Shown: one piece after another, positions 16,807 through 24,355 of the stretch
How the letters are laid out: every line of letters begins with the position of its first letter
Position numbering within the stretch: position 1 is the stretch's first letter
Source of the DNA: Candidatus Aenigmatarchaeota archaeon
GTDB lineage: Archaea; Aenigmatarchaeota; Aenigmatarchaeia; QMZP01; JAFGSV01
Assembly (NCBI GenBank): GCA_016931255.1
Contig: JAFGFG010000009.1
Span: 27,627-91,626 of the forward strand
Reading direction: 5' to 3'
DNA: 64,000 nt
Program-made: the position numbers and the translations under genes
The notes under the pieces: generated by a model
The model's database searches: none
Seen by the model: only the letters and a program-made list of their open reading frames with translations
Told to the model about the DNA's origin: nothing

Positions 16807-17964
16807 ATGCTTCTTGGATTTGTGGGGCTTCCGAACAGCGGAAAGTCAACTATGCTCAAGGCTGCGACACTGGCAGATGTCCAGATAGCCAATTATCCTT
16901 TCACCACGATAGAGCCCAATCAGGCTGTCGGATACCTGATAACAGACTGCCCGTGCAGAAAGCTCGGTGTTTCGTGCAATCCCCAGAACTCGAAATGCCT
17001 GAACGGAAAGCGGTGGATACCAGTGAAGCTTCTGGATGTCGCAGGTCTTGTTCCGGGTGCCCATGAGGGCAAGGGCCTTGGCAACAGGTTTCTCGACGAC
17101 CTCAGGCAGGCCGATGGTCTCATACATGTGCTGGATGCATCAGGACTCACTGACTCTGAGGGCAAACAGCGTCCATCAGACAATCTCTGGGACCCAGAAA
17201 ATAACATAAAGGTTCTTGAAGGGGAGATAGACGAGTGGCTTTTTGACATCATACAGAAGAACATAGAGAAGGTCGAGAACCTCGCGCGCATGAAAAAGAT
17301 ACCTGTGGAAAGGCTGCTCGGTGAAAAGCTGTCGGGCCTTGGCATAAACGAGGACGACATAAAACGTGCTTCCGGAAAAGCTGACATGAAGAGCAGGGAA
17401 TTCGCAACCATCCTGAGGAAGGAGTCAAAGCCCATCATGATAGCTGCGAACAAGATAGACAAGGAAAGCGCCAGAAATAATTATGAATCTATAAAATCAA
17501 AGCGCCAGAATGTGATACCGACTTCAGCTGATTTCGAGCTCGCTTTAAGGGAGGCCGCTGAGCACGGCATGATAGATTACCAGCCAGGTGACAGCGACTT
17601 CAGCCTGAAGGGCGATGTGAACGAAAAGCAGAAGGAAGCACTTGAGTTCATACGCAGAAATGTCCTCAAGGTCTATGGCTCAACCGGCGTCCAGAAGGCG
17701 CTCAATTCAATGGTTTTCGACATGCTCCATTATATTCCCGTCTATCCTGTGGCCAGCATAAGCAGGCTCTCGGACTCAAAAGGCAACGTGCTTCCGGATG
17801 TGCATCTCGTGAAGAAGGGCACCACGATGAAGGAGCTCGCCGGAAAGGTACACAGCACAATGGCTGACAAGTTCATAGGCGGGCTGGACCTCGACAGGAA
17901 GAAGGTCGGTGCAGACCACGAGCTTAAAAGCGGGGATGTTGTGGAAATAATATTTTCAAAGTGA
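16807..17964 (+). CDS. OLA1/YchF-type translation-associated GTPase/ATPase
   Basis: A 385-aa Obg-family protein with G1 GFVGLPNSGKSTM at the N-terminus, G3 LLDVAGLVPGAHEGKGLGN near residue 75, G4 AANKID near 214, and a C-terminal TGS domain ending LKSGDVVEIIFSK. A cysteine-rich insert (CPCRKLGVSC, NSKC) after switch I is typical of the archaeal branch. It probably acts on ribosomes. A gatttttatat box lies 26 nt before the ATG. Diphthine synthase follows four bases after the stop. Confidence 0.9.
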   Translation: MLLGFVGLPNSGKSTMLKAATLADVQIANYPFTTIEPNQAVGYLITDCPCRKLGVSCNPQNSKCLNGKRWIPVKLLDVAGLVPGAHEGKGLGNRFLDDLRQADGLIHVLDASGLTDSEGKQRPSDNLWDPENNIKVLEGEIDEWLFDIIQKNIEKVENLARMKKIPVERLLGEKLSGLGINEDDIKRASGKADMKSREFATILRKESKPIMIAANKIDKESARNNYESIKSKRQNVIPTSADFELALREAAEHGMIDYQPGDSDFSLKGDVNEKQKEALEFIRRNVLKVYGSTGVQKALNSMVFDMLHYIPVYPVASISRLSDSKGNVLPDVHLVKKGTTMKELAGKVHSTMADKFIGGLDLDRKKVGADHELKSGDVVEIIFSK

Positions 17965-17968
17965 TTTT

Positions 17969-18700
17969 ATGCTTTACCTGATAGGTCTTGGGATTGGTAA
18001 CGAAGGAGACATCCCAGTCCGCGGGCTTGAGGCATGCAGGGCATCGGACCATGTTTTTCTTGAGCTCTACACAGCGAGGTGGCCCGGAAGCCTGAAGAAG
18101 CTCGAGAAAGCTGTTGGGAAGAAAATCAATATGCTCCAGCGCTCTGACATCGAGGAACATGTATCAAAGCTTGTAAATCTTGCAAAGAAGAAGAAGGTTT
18201 CAGTCCTTGTGGCAGGCGACCCCCTTAGTGCCACAACGCACCTGAACGTTCTCATGGAAGCGAAGGAGCAGAAAGTCAGGACAGAAGTTATTCACAGCTC
18301 GTCCATACTCACAGCAGTTGCAGAGACAGGACTTTCCCTCTATAATTTCGGCAGGACTGTTACAGTAGTCGCTCCTGCAAAGGATTACGCTCCGACATCT
18401 TTCTATGACTATGCGGTTGCCAATAGCAATCAGGGGATGCATACACTCTTCCTTCTGGACATAGACATGGACACGTCACAGGCCATGGAAGTACTGCTCA
18501 TGATAGAGAAGGAGAAGAAAAAGAAGCTCTTCAGCAGCGACACCAGACTTATAGCGTGCAGCGGGCTTGGCTCGGGAAAATCCGTAATCCGGTACCGCAT
18601 GGCAATAGACCTGCTCAAGAGACCACTCGGGCCGCCGGCTGTGCTGATACTTCCCGGAAAGATGCATTTCACCGAGGAAGAGTATCTCAAATCCCTCTGA
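17969..18700 (+). CDS. dphB: Diphthine synthase (Dph5)
   Basis: A 243-aa SAM-dependent methylase that trimethylates the modified histidine of elongation factor 2 during diphthamide synthesis. It matches the family from the first residues (MLYLIGLGIGNEGDIPVRGLEA) through the substrate loop VAGDPLSATTH to the C-terminal LGPPAVLILPGKMHFTEEEYL. Length is typical. It follows the GTPase with a gtgatttt site before the ATG, so the two form an operon. Other dph genes are not in the window. Confidence 0.95.
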   Translation: MLYLIGLGIGNEGDIPVRGLEACRASDHVFLELYTARWPGSLKKLEKAVGKKINMLQRSDIEEHVSKLVNLAKKKKVSVLVAGDPLSATTHLNVLMEAKEQKVRTEVIHSSSILTAVAETGLSLYNFGRTVTVVAPAKDYAPTSFYDYAVANSNQGMHTLFLLDIDMDTSQAMEVLLMIEKEKKKKLFSSDTRLIACSGLGSGKSVIRYRMAIDLLKRPLGPPAVLILPGKMHFTEEEYLKSL

Positions 18701-18736
18701 TTCTGATGCTTTCCCTGATACCGGTTCTGAAAATTC

Positions 18737-18771
18737 AAAAACATCAATTTTTCAGTTAAAAACGATATCAT
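18737..18771 (+). repeat. Imperfect direct repeat, copy 1
   Basis: Begins aaaaacatcaa, then tttttc, gttaaaaa and cgatatcat. The same blocks recur in order at 18823-18867 (aaacatcaa, ttttttcg, agtaaaa, tcgacatca) with a longer A-rich middle. The two copies flank the palindromes at 18784-18820. They may be regulator sites or remnants of a duplicated 3' end. Confidence 0.45.
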
Positions 18772-18783
18772 GCGTCCAATAAC

Positions 18784-18820
18784 AAGGCTTATAAAGCCTT
18801 ATGTTAAGTATAATTAACAT
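18784..18820. promoter_or_regulatory. Two abutting perfect palindromes upstream of the protease operon
   Basis: AAGGCTTATAAAGCCTT (18784-18800) is a 7-bp inverted repeat around a 3-nt centre, and it is followed with no gap by ATGTTAAGTATAATTAACAT (18801-18820), a 7-bp inverted repeat around 6 nt. The first lacks the T-run of a terminator and contains a TATA-like core. The pair lies about 65 nt upstream of the presumed TATA box (cctttataaag, 18882-18892), a plausible operator position. Function is inferred. Confidence 0.5.
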
Positions 18821-18822
18821 CC

Positions 18823-18867
18823 GGAAACATCAAAAAACGCACATTTTTTCGAGTAAAATCGACATCA
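18823..18867 (+). repeat. Imperfect direct repeat, copy 2
   Basis: The second copy of the block order described at 18737-18771, with an inserted aaaaacgcac stretch. It ends about 15 bp before the TATA box of the downstream operon, so protein binding here could affect transcription. Confidence 0.45.
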
Positions 18868-18935
18868 GTAAAGCAACAATAACCTTTATAAAGACCAAAA
18901 GTAACTACTATATAGGGATAAATTAGGTGAATATG

Positions 18936-19538
18936 ATGACTAAGGAAAAAATTGTTCAGGATGGAAGAGAGGAGATTTCTGTAGCTTTCGGTCCGCAGAG
19001 TTTCAAAAAGGCTGAGAATGAGCTTTTTTCTGAGAAGATAGACCCTGTCAGGGCAAGGAGCTTCTGGGGAGAGGTTGGAAAGGCTGCAATAGAGATAGGC
19101 AAGGCTGTAGCCACAAGACCCACAAGGGCCAGGGCAAGGATTGGCGCTTATGATATTCTGGGTGTAGGTGTTGAAGAGAACAAGATTCCTTCTTACAGGA
19201 ACGCTCTCACAACCACATACACCAAGGTCGGCAATGATTACCTTCAGAAGATAACAGGAGAATTTGGTAAATTCGTCTACGGTGCAAATGACAATGGTGA
19301 TATTTACGTGAACAGGAATCTTGACATAGCTGATGAGAAGGCCACAAACCTTCACGAGTATGCGCACACGGACAAGCCTCATGCAGGCGAGACAGAGGTC
19401 GAGGCTACCGGAAGGGCTTATGCTGAATACATAGCTGATAACGACTACAGCGGCCAGATAAGGGAGCTTGCAAGAGCTGCCCTTATAGGCTTTGAAAAAG
19501 TGGAGGGAAAGTCCTTTAACGGGTTTTCCTACAATTAA
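18936..19538 (+). CDS. Putative HExxH zinc metallopeptidase
   Basis: A 200-aa protein with a zinc-peptidase motif near residue 140: NLHEYAH, then GETEVEATGRAYAEYIAD. HExxH gives two histidine ligands and the catalytic Glu. A downstream Glu in an ExEA pattern resembles the third ligand of M78/ImmA-type peptidases, though no fused HTH is present. No signal peptide or membrane segment is visible. The track start is a GTG inside the aggtga ribosome site; the ATG at 18936 is spaced correctly from that site. It is the first of three genes with no recognised partners. Family assignment is tentative. Confidence 0.62.
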   Translation: MTKEKIVQDGREEISVAFGPQSFKKAENELFSEKIDPVRARSFWGEVGKAAIEIGKAVATRPTRARARIGAYDILGVGVEENKIPSYRNALTTTYTKVGNDYLQKITGEFGKFVYGANDNGDIYVNRNLDIADEKATNLHEYAHTDKPHAGETEVEATGRAYAEYIADNDYSGQIRELARAALIGFEKVEGKSFNGFSYN

Positions 19539-19549
19539 GGGGAATTGAT

Positions 19550-19732
19550 ATGATGACAGTAAAACTTCAGAGGATGGCGAAGTACGCGAACGATGTAGAC
19601 CTGCTGATGTCACTTGTGACACAGAAGGGCCTGGACCCTTTCGCAGAAGAGAGGAAGAACAGCATGCTCTATCAGCTCGAGGCTGAGGAGATTACTGCTG
19701 ACAGCGTTAAAAATCTTATGGAGAATGCTTAA
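19550..19732 (+). CDS. Small hypothetical protein, 60 aa
   Basis: A short, probably helical, soluble protein (LQRMAKYANDVDLLMSL, ending VKNLMENA) lying 11 bp after the putative peptidase. Start ATG 19550 or 19553 follows an aaggggaattgat ribosome-site region. It is expressed with its neighbours. Its size and position would suit a small regulator or adaptor, but nothing specific is visible. Confidence 0.6.
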   Translation: MMTVKLQRMAKYANDVDLLMSLVTQKGLDPFAEERKNSMLYQLEAEEITADSVKNLMENA

Positions 19733-19745
19733 AGGAGTGATTACT

Positions 19746-20630
19746 ATGGGAAGACTTGACAAGCTTTACGATGAAAGCATAATGATAAAAAGGCCTATGA
19801 AGGGAACTAGAATTGGTAGCATAGGCAAGATGATTGTGAACAAAGTCGGAGAAGAGCTTGTCAAAAAAATTCCTGATTCTTCTGGTGCAGGTATTCTTAG
19901 CGGTGTTTACAATTCAGCGAAGAACGGTCTTAGGGAAACACTTCAAGCAAAGAAGCATAAGTATGGTAAGGATGCATTTGAGAATCCCATATCTGGACTT
20001 AATAAGATTGTCCAGAATGGATGGTCTCTTTATCACCTCAAGGACGGTCTCACTACAATGGACAGCGTTTACACTGTCGAGAGGGGTGGCGCAGAGTATA
20101 TGATTTATATGCAGGGAGATGGCGAGAGCTTAAGCACCGCAGATCTCTCTTACATGGCTGACAATGTGAAAGGAAAGGAAGCGGAAGTTGAAATGAGTCT
20201 CTACAACAGTCTGGAAAAGTTCAAAGACGACGACTCAGTTGAAGCTGGCGTTTACGAAGAGCTTACAGACAACGACGCAAAGCAGACGATGGATAAAAAC
20301 AGAGTACCATCTGAATACAGGCGCGCAGAGCTTTGGTTATTCGGAAAGAAGGGAAAGAGGACAGTCGTTGGCACAGCATCTGACGGTTCAAAAATAATAA
20401 GATACGAGAAGCCTTCTACAGCTGACTTTCTTAAGTATTATGGAAGAATGGATCTCATGTACAGTGCACTTTCCATGACTGCAGCTCCTGCTGAAGGTAT
20501 TCTTTCAAACCAGGCTAAAGAAAACCTCTATGTGTCAGAAGCGGTAAACAGCATAGAATCAACAAAGAGGGCCTACGGTGGTGGGGCAAATCCACTTGCG
20601 CCTCACTCAATATACAGGAATGTCGCCTAA
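19746..20630 (+). CDS. Hypothetical protein, 294 aa, third gene of peptidase operon
   Basis: Not recognised. The N-terminal third is basic and glycine-rich (RIGSIGKMIVNKVGEELVKK), the middle is acidic with AEYMIYMQGDGESLSTADLSYM, and the C-terminus contains GGGANPLAPHSIY. No membrane segment or signal is seen. The track start ATG 19725 overlaps the previous gene. ATG 19746 is preferred because aaaggagtgatt provides a ribosome site. It ends 39 bp before the first of four small membrane proteins. Confidence 0.65.
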   Translation: MGRLDKLYDESIMIKRPMKGTRIGSIGKMIVNKVGEELVKKIPDSSGAGILSGVYNSAKNGLRETLQAKKHKYGKDAFENPISGLNKIVQNGWSLYHLKDGLTTMDSVYTVERGGAEYMIYMQGDGESLSTADLSYMADNVKGKEAEVEMSLYNSLEKFKDDDSVEAGVYEELTDNDAKQTMDKNRVPSEYRRAELWLFGKKGKRTVVGTASDGSKIIRYEKPSTADFLKYYGRMDLMYSALSMTAAPAEGILSNQAKENLYVSEAVNSIESTKRAYGGGANPLAPHSIYRNVA

Positions 20631-20669
20631 AATCCAAACTTATTAATCTTTCTTTGGTCATTAATTATT

Positions 20670-21335
20670 ATGGCTGATATTCTCACTATGCTGCAGCAGC
20701 TTCTCTGCTACGGGAACTACTCGTGCATGCAGGAGTTTCAGCAGTACATGTACCAGCCTGTTGAAGGGCTGTTTTATGCGATATTCTTTCCCGTTGTTTT
20801 CATAATAATTTTCATATACATAATAGCTGGCACTGTGGGCCAGTTCAATAGGGGAATAAGACTTCTTGTGGCAATGGCTGTATTTGCTTTCATAATATTA
20901 CAGGGATGGTACGGATTCTTCATTTCACTGAGCAAGATGTGGCTCATTATCATAGTGCTTTTGGGATTCCTTTGGATGCTGCTGCATACGTTTGTCGGCA
21001 GAGGCCGTGGTGAAGGCACTGCCAAAGGAAGAACAGGCGGCCACGACGGGTTTAAAATCGCTGGTATAGATGTTGGTGGTGCGGTCTGGAATAAGCTTAC
21101 TGGCACCACCGGTGTCCAGCTTGAAACGCTTAAAGCGGATATTGATACGCTTGAATCAACACCAGTAGGCATGCACGGAATAGATGAGATGACTTCAAGG
21201 ATAAACGGAAAGCTGCTTGAGCTTAGAGGCGACCCTGCGAAGTACGGCCTTGACAAGGGTAAAGTTGACAAATTAATGCATAGATACATGGATTTATGTA
21301 AGAAAAAGGGTGTGAAGGCGAACCTTCCTAAATAG
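20670..21335 (+). CDS. Membrane protein with cytosolic helical tail, 221 aa
   Basis: An N-terminal segment with two cysteines (CYGNYSCMQEF) is followed by three hydrophobic helices (about 30-55, 62-82, 88-108) and a soluble C-terminal half that is likely helical (TLKADIDTLESTP, ending KKKGVKANLPK). It has a cttattaat box 27 nt before the ATG and heads a row of four membrane protein genes next to secretion/pilus genes. It may be a membrane subunit of that machine, which is inference from position. Confidence 0.65.
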   Translation: MADILTMLQQLLCYGNYSCMQEFQQYMYQPVEGLFYAIFFPVVFIIIFIYIIAGTVGQFNRGIRLLVAMAVFAFIILQGWYGFFISLSKMWLIIIVLLGFLWMLLHTFVGRGRGEGTAKGRTGGHDGFKIAGIDVGGAVWNKLTGTTGVQLETLKADIDTLESTPVGMHGIDEMTSRINGKLLELRGDPAKYGLDKGKVDKLMHRYMDLCKKKGVKANLPK

Positions 21336-21343
21336 GTGATTAG

Positions 21344-21781
21344 ATGGCACTCGATTTCACAGCACTGGAAACGCTTCTCCCCTTCCTTCTGATACTCGCT
21401 GTTTCATACGGGGCTCTCGAGACAGTGGGAATGTTCAGGAACAAGGCCGTGAAGGCCATAATAGCTGTGGTTCTCGCGTTCTTTGCTATTTCCAATTCCA
21501 TGACAGTCACTTACATAAACGGCCTGCTTCCGTATGCAGCCATACTTTTCATAATTTTCTTTGGCATAGGCTTCGTCAAGAAATCACTCAGCGGTGGGCA
21601 GAAGGACAACGAGCTGATAATAATCATCATAGTGCTGGTCATGCTGTTCGTGGGCTCGCTGTACACAACGACAAGCGATTTCAATATGTACCAGTACAAC
21701 GAGCTTGTATGGATAGCCGGCATAGCTGTCATAGGTGCGATACTGTATGGCGCATACAGAATGAAAGAGCCTGTAAGGTGA
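21344..21781 (+). CDS. Small multi-pass membrane protein, 145 aa (tandem family member 1)
   Basis: About four hydrophobic helices. The N-terminus DFTALETLLPFLLILAVSYG resembles that of the genes at 21786 and 22172 (short amphipathic lead, F/L-rich first helix ending in a Y-x-x-x-E/Q turn), and a later AIIAVVLAFFAISNS matches the second helix of 22172. It is preceded by aggtgattag. The three are probably paralogues; similar small membrane proteins accompany type IV pilus genes in DPANN genomes. Confidence 0.65.
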   Translation: MALDFTALETLLPFLLILAVSYGALETVGMFRNKAVKAIIAVVLAFFAISNSMTVTYINGLLPYAAILFIIFFGIGFVKKSLSGGQKDNELIIIIIVLVMLFVGSLYTTTSDFNMYQYNELVWIAGIAVIGAILYGAYRMKEPVR

Positions 21782-21785
21782 TTTA

Positions 21786-22121
21786 ATGGCGGCATTCGAG
21801 ACCATGGTACGGTTTCTTGAGTCACTTGGTGTCTTCAATTACCTTGCTTTCGTTCTTCTTATCACAATTCTCTATTACTCTTTCGAATACATTCTCAGGA
21901 ACATAAAGGCGCTCGAAAAGAGGCAGACTCACAGGATGATACTGGCAGTAGTACTGTCAGTTGCCGTGACTGCGCTGATGTACGTCATTTTCTTTCCTGT
22001 GGCCGGCTCAGTAGGCATGGTTGTCGCTGGTATTGTTTTCATATCTGCGGTTTTCTTCCTTCTGGCTGCAACAGGCATGAGGCTCGGAGGAATGGACATT
22101 CCCTCCCTTTTTCGGAAGTAA
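21786..22121 (+). CDS. Small multi-pass membrane protein, 111 aa (tandem family member 2)
   Basis: Three hydrophobic helices. It starts AAFETMVRFLESLGVFNYL, which lines up with GLFETMVQNMQRMEFFQYL of the gene at 22172, and both then have an L/F-rich helix ending in a Y and an aromatic turn. Translation is coupled by the aaggtgatttaATG site four bases after the upstream stop. No catalytic residues are seen. Confidence 0.63.
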   Translation: MAAFETMVRFLESLGVFNYLAFVLLITILYYSFEYILRNIKALEKRQTHRMILAVVLSVAVTALMYVIFFPVAGSVGMVVAGIVFISAVFFLLAATGMRLGGMDIPSLFRK

Positions 22122-22171
22122 CCGGCTCAATACCATGAAAGTTTATAAGTCTTCCCACGCAATAACATTTT

Positions 22172-22732
22172 ATGGGACTATTCGAAACAATGGTTCAGAA
22201 CATGCAGAGGATGGAGTTCTTCCAGTATCTCTTCCCATTCCTGCTCGCATTCGCTCTTCTTTACGGGCTTATGCAGTGGGCATTCAAAGAAAACCTTGGC
22301 GGTAGGAGGGTGCATACGCTCATAGCGATTATTCTTTCATTCTTCGTAATGCTTTATTCGAGCTACAACACATGGCTTTTCGCGCTCCTTACAACCACTT
22401 CAGGCATATGGCTTGGGCTTGCAACAGTTGCACTTCTGTTAGTGCTCTTCGCACAGCTCCTTGGCATAGACATAGGTTCAATGCTGAGTGGCGCCGGGGG
22501 AAGCAAATACCCATGGATAAAGTGGATAATCCTCCTCATCATTGTCTGGATCGTTCTGTCAGCGTTCCTTGGATACGCAGGTATGTCAGCATGGCTTCCA
22601 TACTGGCTTACAGGCAGTGATCTTTGGACAGTGCTTCTCGTAGTCGTCATCATAGGTGCAGTCTTCTACTTCGTTGGTGAAGACAGCGGCAAATCCAGCG
22701 GTGGCAGCGACGATAAGGCGAAACCGAGTTAA
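22172..22732 (+). CDS. Small multi-pass membrane protein, 186 aa (tandem family member 3)
   Basis: Five to six hydrophobic helices and a short charged, serine/glycine-rich C-terminal tail (SGKSSGGSDDKAKPS). The N-terminal 60 residues match the family pattern FETM...FFQYLFPFLLAFALLYG followed by HTLIAIILSFFVMLYS. The gene has its own TATA-like gtttataag (about 22141-22149), so it can be expressed apart from the upstream three. A glycine-rich loop GAGGSKYPW lies mid-protein. Confidence 0.65.
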   Translation: MGLFETMVQNMQRMEFFQYLFPFLLAFALLYGLMQWAFKENLGGRRVHTLIAIILSFFVMLYSSYNTWLFALLTTTSGIWLGLATVALLLVLFAQLLGIDIGSMLSGAGGSKYPWIKWIILLIIVWIVLSAFLGYAGMSAWLPYWLTGSDLWTVLLVVVIIGAVFYFVGEDSGKSSGGSDDKAKPS

Positions 22733-22772
22733 TTTTTTACACTTTTTCTCTTTATTTCAGAATTAGATGAAG

Positions 22773-23840
22773 CTATCTGCTTTTGGGCGGTGCGTATCTC
22801 GGGGGCTCACCAGGCTCGTCGTCTTTCTGAGGTTCCGGTGCTTCCCTGGCCTTAGGCTTTTCAAGCGGATTTTCTGTCATAACCTTCTTCTCAGGAGTCT
22901 TCGGAGGCTCGGGAACAGGAGCAGGCGACGAAGCGAACTTCATCTTTCTTATGGATTCAATCATGGGGTTCAGCGAGCTTTTTACAACCTCTTCAATGGA
23001 GTCGATTCTTGCGTTGGTTTCCTCTATGCTTTCTTTCTGAATACCTATATCCTTTTTCAGGTTCATCACCTCATCTGGTGATGATGCCCCGCTCTGGGAT
23101 GATGAATTCTTCATATCACTTTCAATTTTCTCAAGTCTTTCTTCCAGATCGCTGAACCTGACAGCTATTTCTTTCATTTTTTCATCAGCTATCTCTTCAG
23201 TGAGCTCCTCGATGTCTCTTCTTCTGCGCTCCTTGAGTATCCTTGTTCTGTCATCCTTGTCCTTTGGTAGCGGCGATCTTGCAAAAGGCAGGGGTTCGAG
23301 TTCATCCCTTGGCACGGGAGGCGGACCCATTCCGGTGGAGTCTTCCATCCTGTCAATAAAAGCATCAGGTCCCATTTTCCTTTCTTTCGGCACATCGTCG
23401 ATGTCATCCATGTCGTCAAGGTCATCGTCCCACTTGGTTGGCGCAAACTGATTCTTTGGTGCAGCAGGCGGCATATTGAATCCCCTTGGTGAAAAAGGCT
23501 CGTCACCCGTCATATCATCAATTTCCGGTTGCTGAGGCGATGGCTGTTCTGGAGACATTGGCGGTATTTGTCTGGGCTGAAGCGGCCTCTGCGGCTCCTG
23601 TGGCATTGCAGGCATCTGTGGAACTCCCTGGGCCGAGCCAGAAGAACCTGACCTCATGGCGTCCTTCATTGCGCGGTCAACCTCTATGGGGCTGAATCCG
23701 TCCTCTCTGAGTGTTTTTACAATCTCCGGTTCCGAGAAGCCCTGAGAAGACATGGAAAGAACTTTCTGAGTGGGGACACCCCTCCCCCCGGCGGCTGGTG
23801 CCGGTGGCGCATTACCCTTCTTTTTCCCCAATCCTAACAT
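22773..23840 (-). CDS. Proline-rich coiled-coil protein with UBA-like motif, 355 aa
   Basis: N-terminal LGLGKKKGNAPPAPAA is followed by a small helical module (residues about 25-60, GFSEPEIVKTLREDGFSPIEVDRAM) that reads like a duplicated UBA/CUE-type pair. A Pro/Gln/Met-rich linker, an acidic DDDLDDMDDIDD tract and a coiled coil (about 210-290) follow, and the tail is proline-rich. Architecture suggests a scaffolding role; similar layouts occur near archaeal motility/pilus genes. The start is uncertain: the track uses 23870, and 23840 gives the more usual MLGLGKKK. It points away from the ATPase gene with the shorter coiled-coil gene between. Confidence 0.62.
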   Translation of the reverse strand: MLGLGKKKGNAPPAPAAGGRGVPTQKVLSMSSQGFSEPEIVKTLREDGFSPIEVDRAMKDAMRSGSSGSAQGVPQMPAMPQEPQRPLQPRQIPPMSPEQPSPQQPEIDDMTGDEPFSPRGFNMPPAAPKNQFAPTKWDDDLDDMDDIDDVPKERKMGPDAFIDRMEDSTGMGPPPVPRDELEPLPFARSPLPKDKDDRTRILKERRRRDIEELTEEIADEKMKEIAVRFSDLEERLEKIESDMKNSSSQSGASSPDEVMNLKKDIGIQKESIEETNARIDSIEEVVKSSLNPMIESIRKMKFASSPAPVPEPPKTPEKKVMTENPLEKPKAREAPEPQKDDEPGEPPRYAPPKSR

Positions 23841-23883
23841 AATCAGTACCGCATTTATAATTACTTTCATCTCTACTTAAAGA

Positions 23884-24270
23884 TTACTCAGGTGCCTTAT
23901 CTGGCTGCCCTGCAAGCCGTGGGAGGATTGACTCGAACAGCTTTACTGTCTCCTCAACCCTCTTCAGCTCACTCTTCTTTACCATGAACTGGAGCTGCTT
24001 CACAACCTCCTTCAGTGTGTTATTGACTGTATTCGTTTTCTCGTCGAGAGCTGTCATCTTTTCTTCAATACCCTTCAGCCTGACATCAAGTGATTCAAGC
24101 TTTCCTGAGAACGATTCATCAAGAGAGCTTATCCTGCTGGTGAGAATCCTTTCCCTTTCCTCAATGAGCCTGAGCCTCTTTGTGTTGTCGTTGACCCTTC
24201 CGACGATTTCGTTGACTATCGGCGCTCCGCCCTTCTTCTTTCCTGAAGACTGCTCATTCATGACAGGCAT
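23884..24270 (-). CDS. Coiled-coil protein, 128 aa
   Basis: A lysine/glycine-rich lead (SSGKKKGGAPIVNEI) precedes a long heptad-patterned coiled coil (about 28-95, e.g. LESLDVRLKGIEEKMTALDEK) and a short C-terminal helix. It resembles the coiled-coil half of its downstream neighbour, so the two may be partners. A tttttatt element lies about 23 nt before the start, so it is probably the first gene of the minus-strand pair. It is divergent from the pilus ATPase. Confidence 0.62.
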   Translation of the reverse strand: MPVMNEQSSGKKKGGAPIVNEIVGRVNDNTKRLRLIEERERILTSRISSLDESFSGKLESLDVRLKGIEEKMTALDEKTNTVNNTLKEVVKQLQFMVKKSELKRVEETVKLFESILPRLAGQPDKAPE

Positions 24271-24355
24271 AATATCAAACTCCGGTTATTTTTATTTAGT
24301 CTGCCACAATATAAAAGTACACAGAGATTTGAACAGCAGTTCAGGTGACCGGTTT

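Noticed and set aside
18784-18820. Palindromes as a transcription terminator for dphB
   Set aside because: No T-run follows, and archaeal termination rarely uses hairpins. An operator role is more consistent with the position.
18804-19622. Minus-strand 272-aa ORF opposite the peptidase gene
   Set aside because: Shadow frame: the plus strand has a ribosome site, a zinc-peptidase motif and contiguous operon genes, while the minus frame has no promoter or recognisable domain.
23984-24355. Upstream extension of the pilus ATPase in the ORF track
   Set aside because: It lies antisense to the 128-aa coiled-coil gene, and a TATA box plus aggtga site place the start at 24356.
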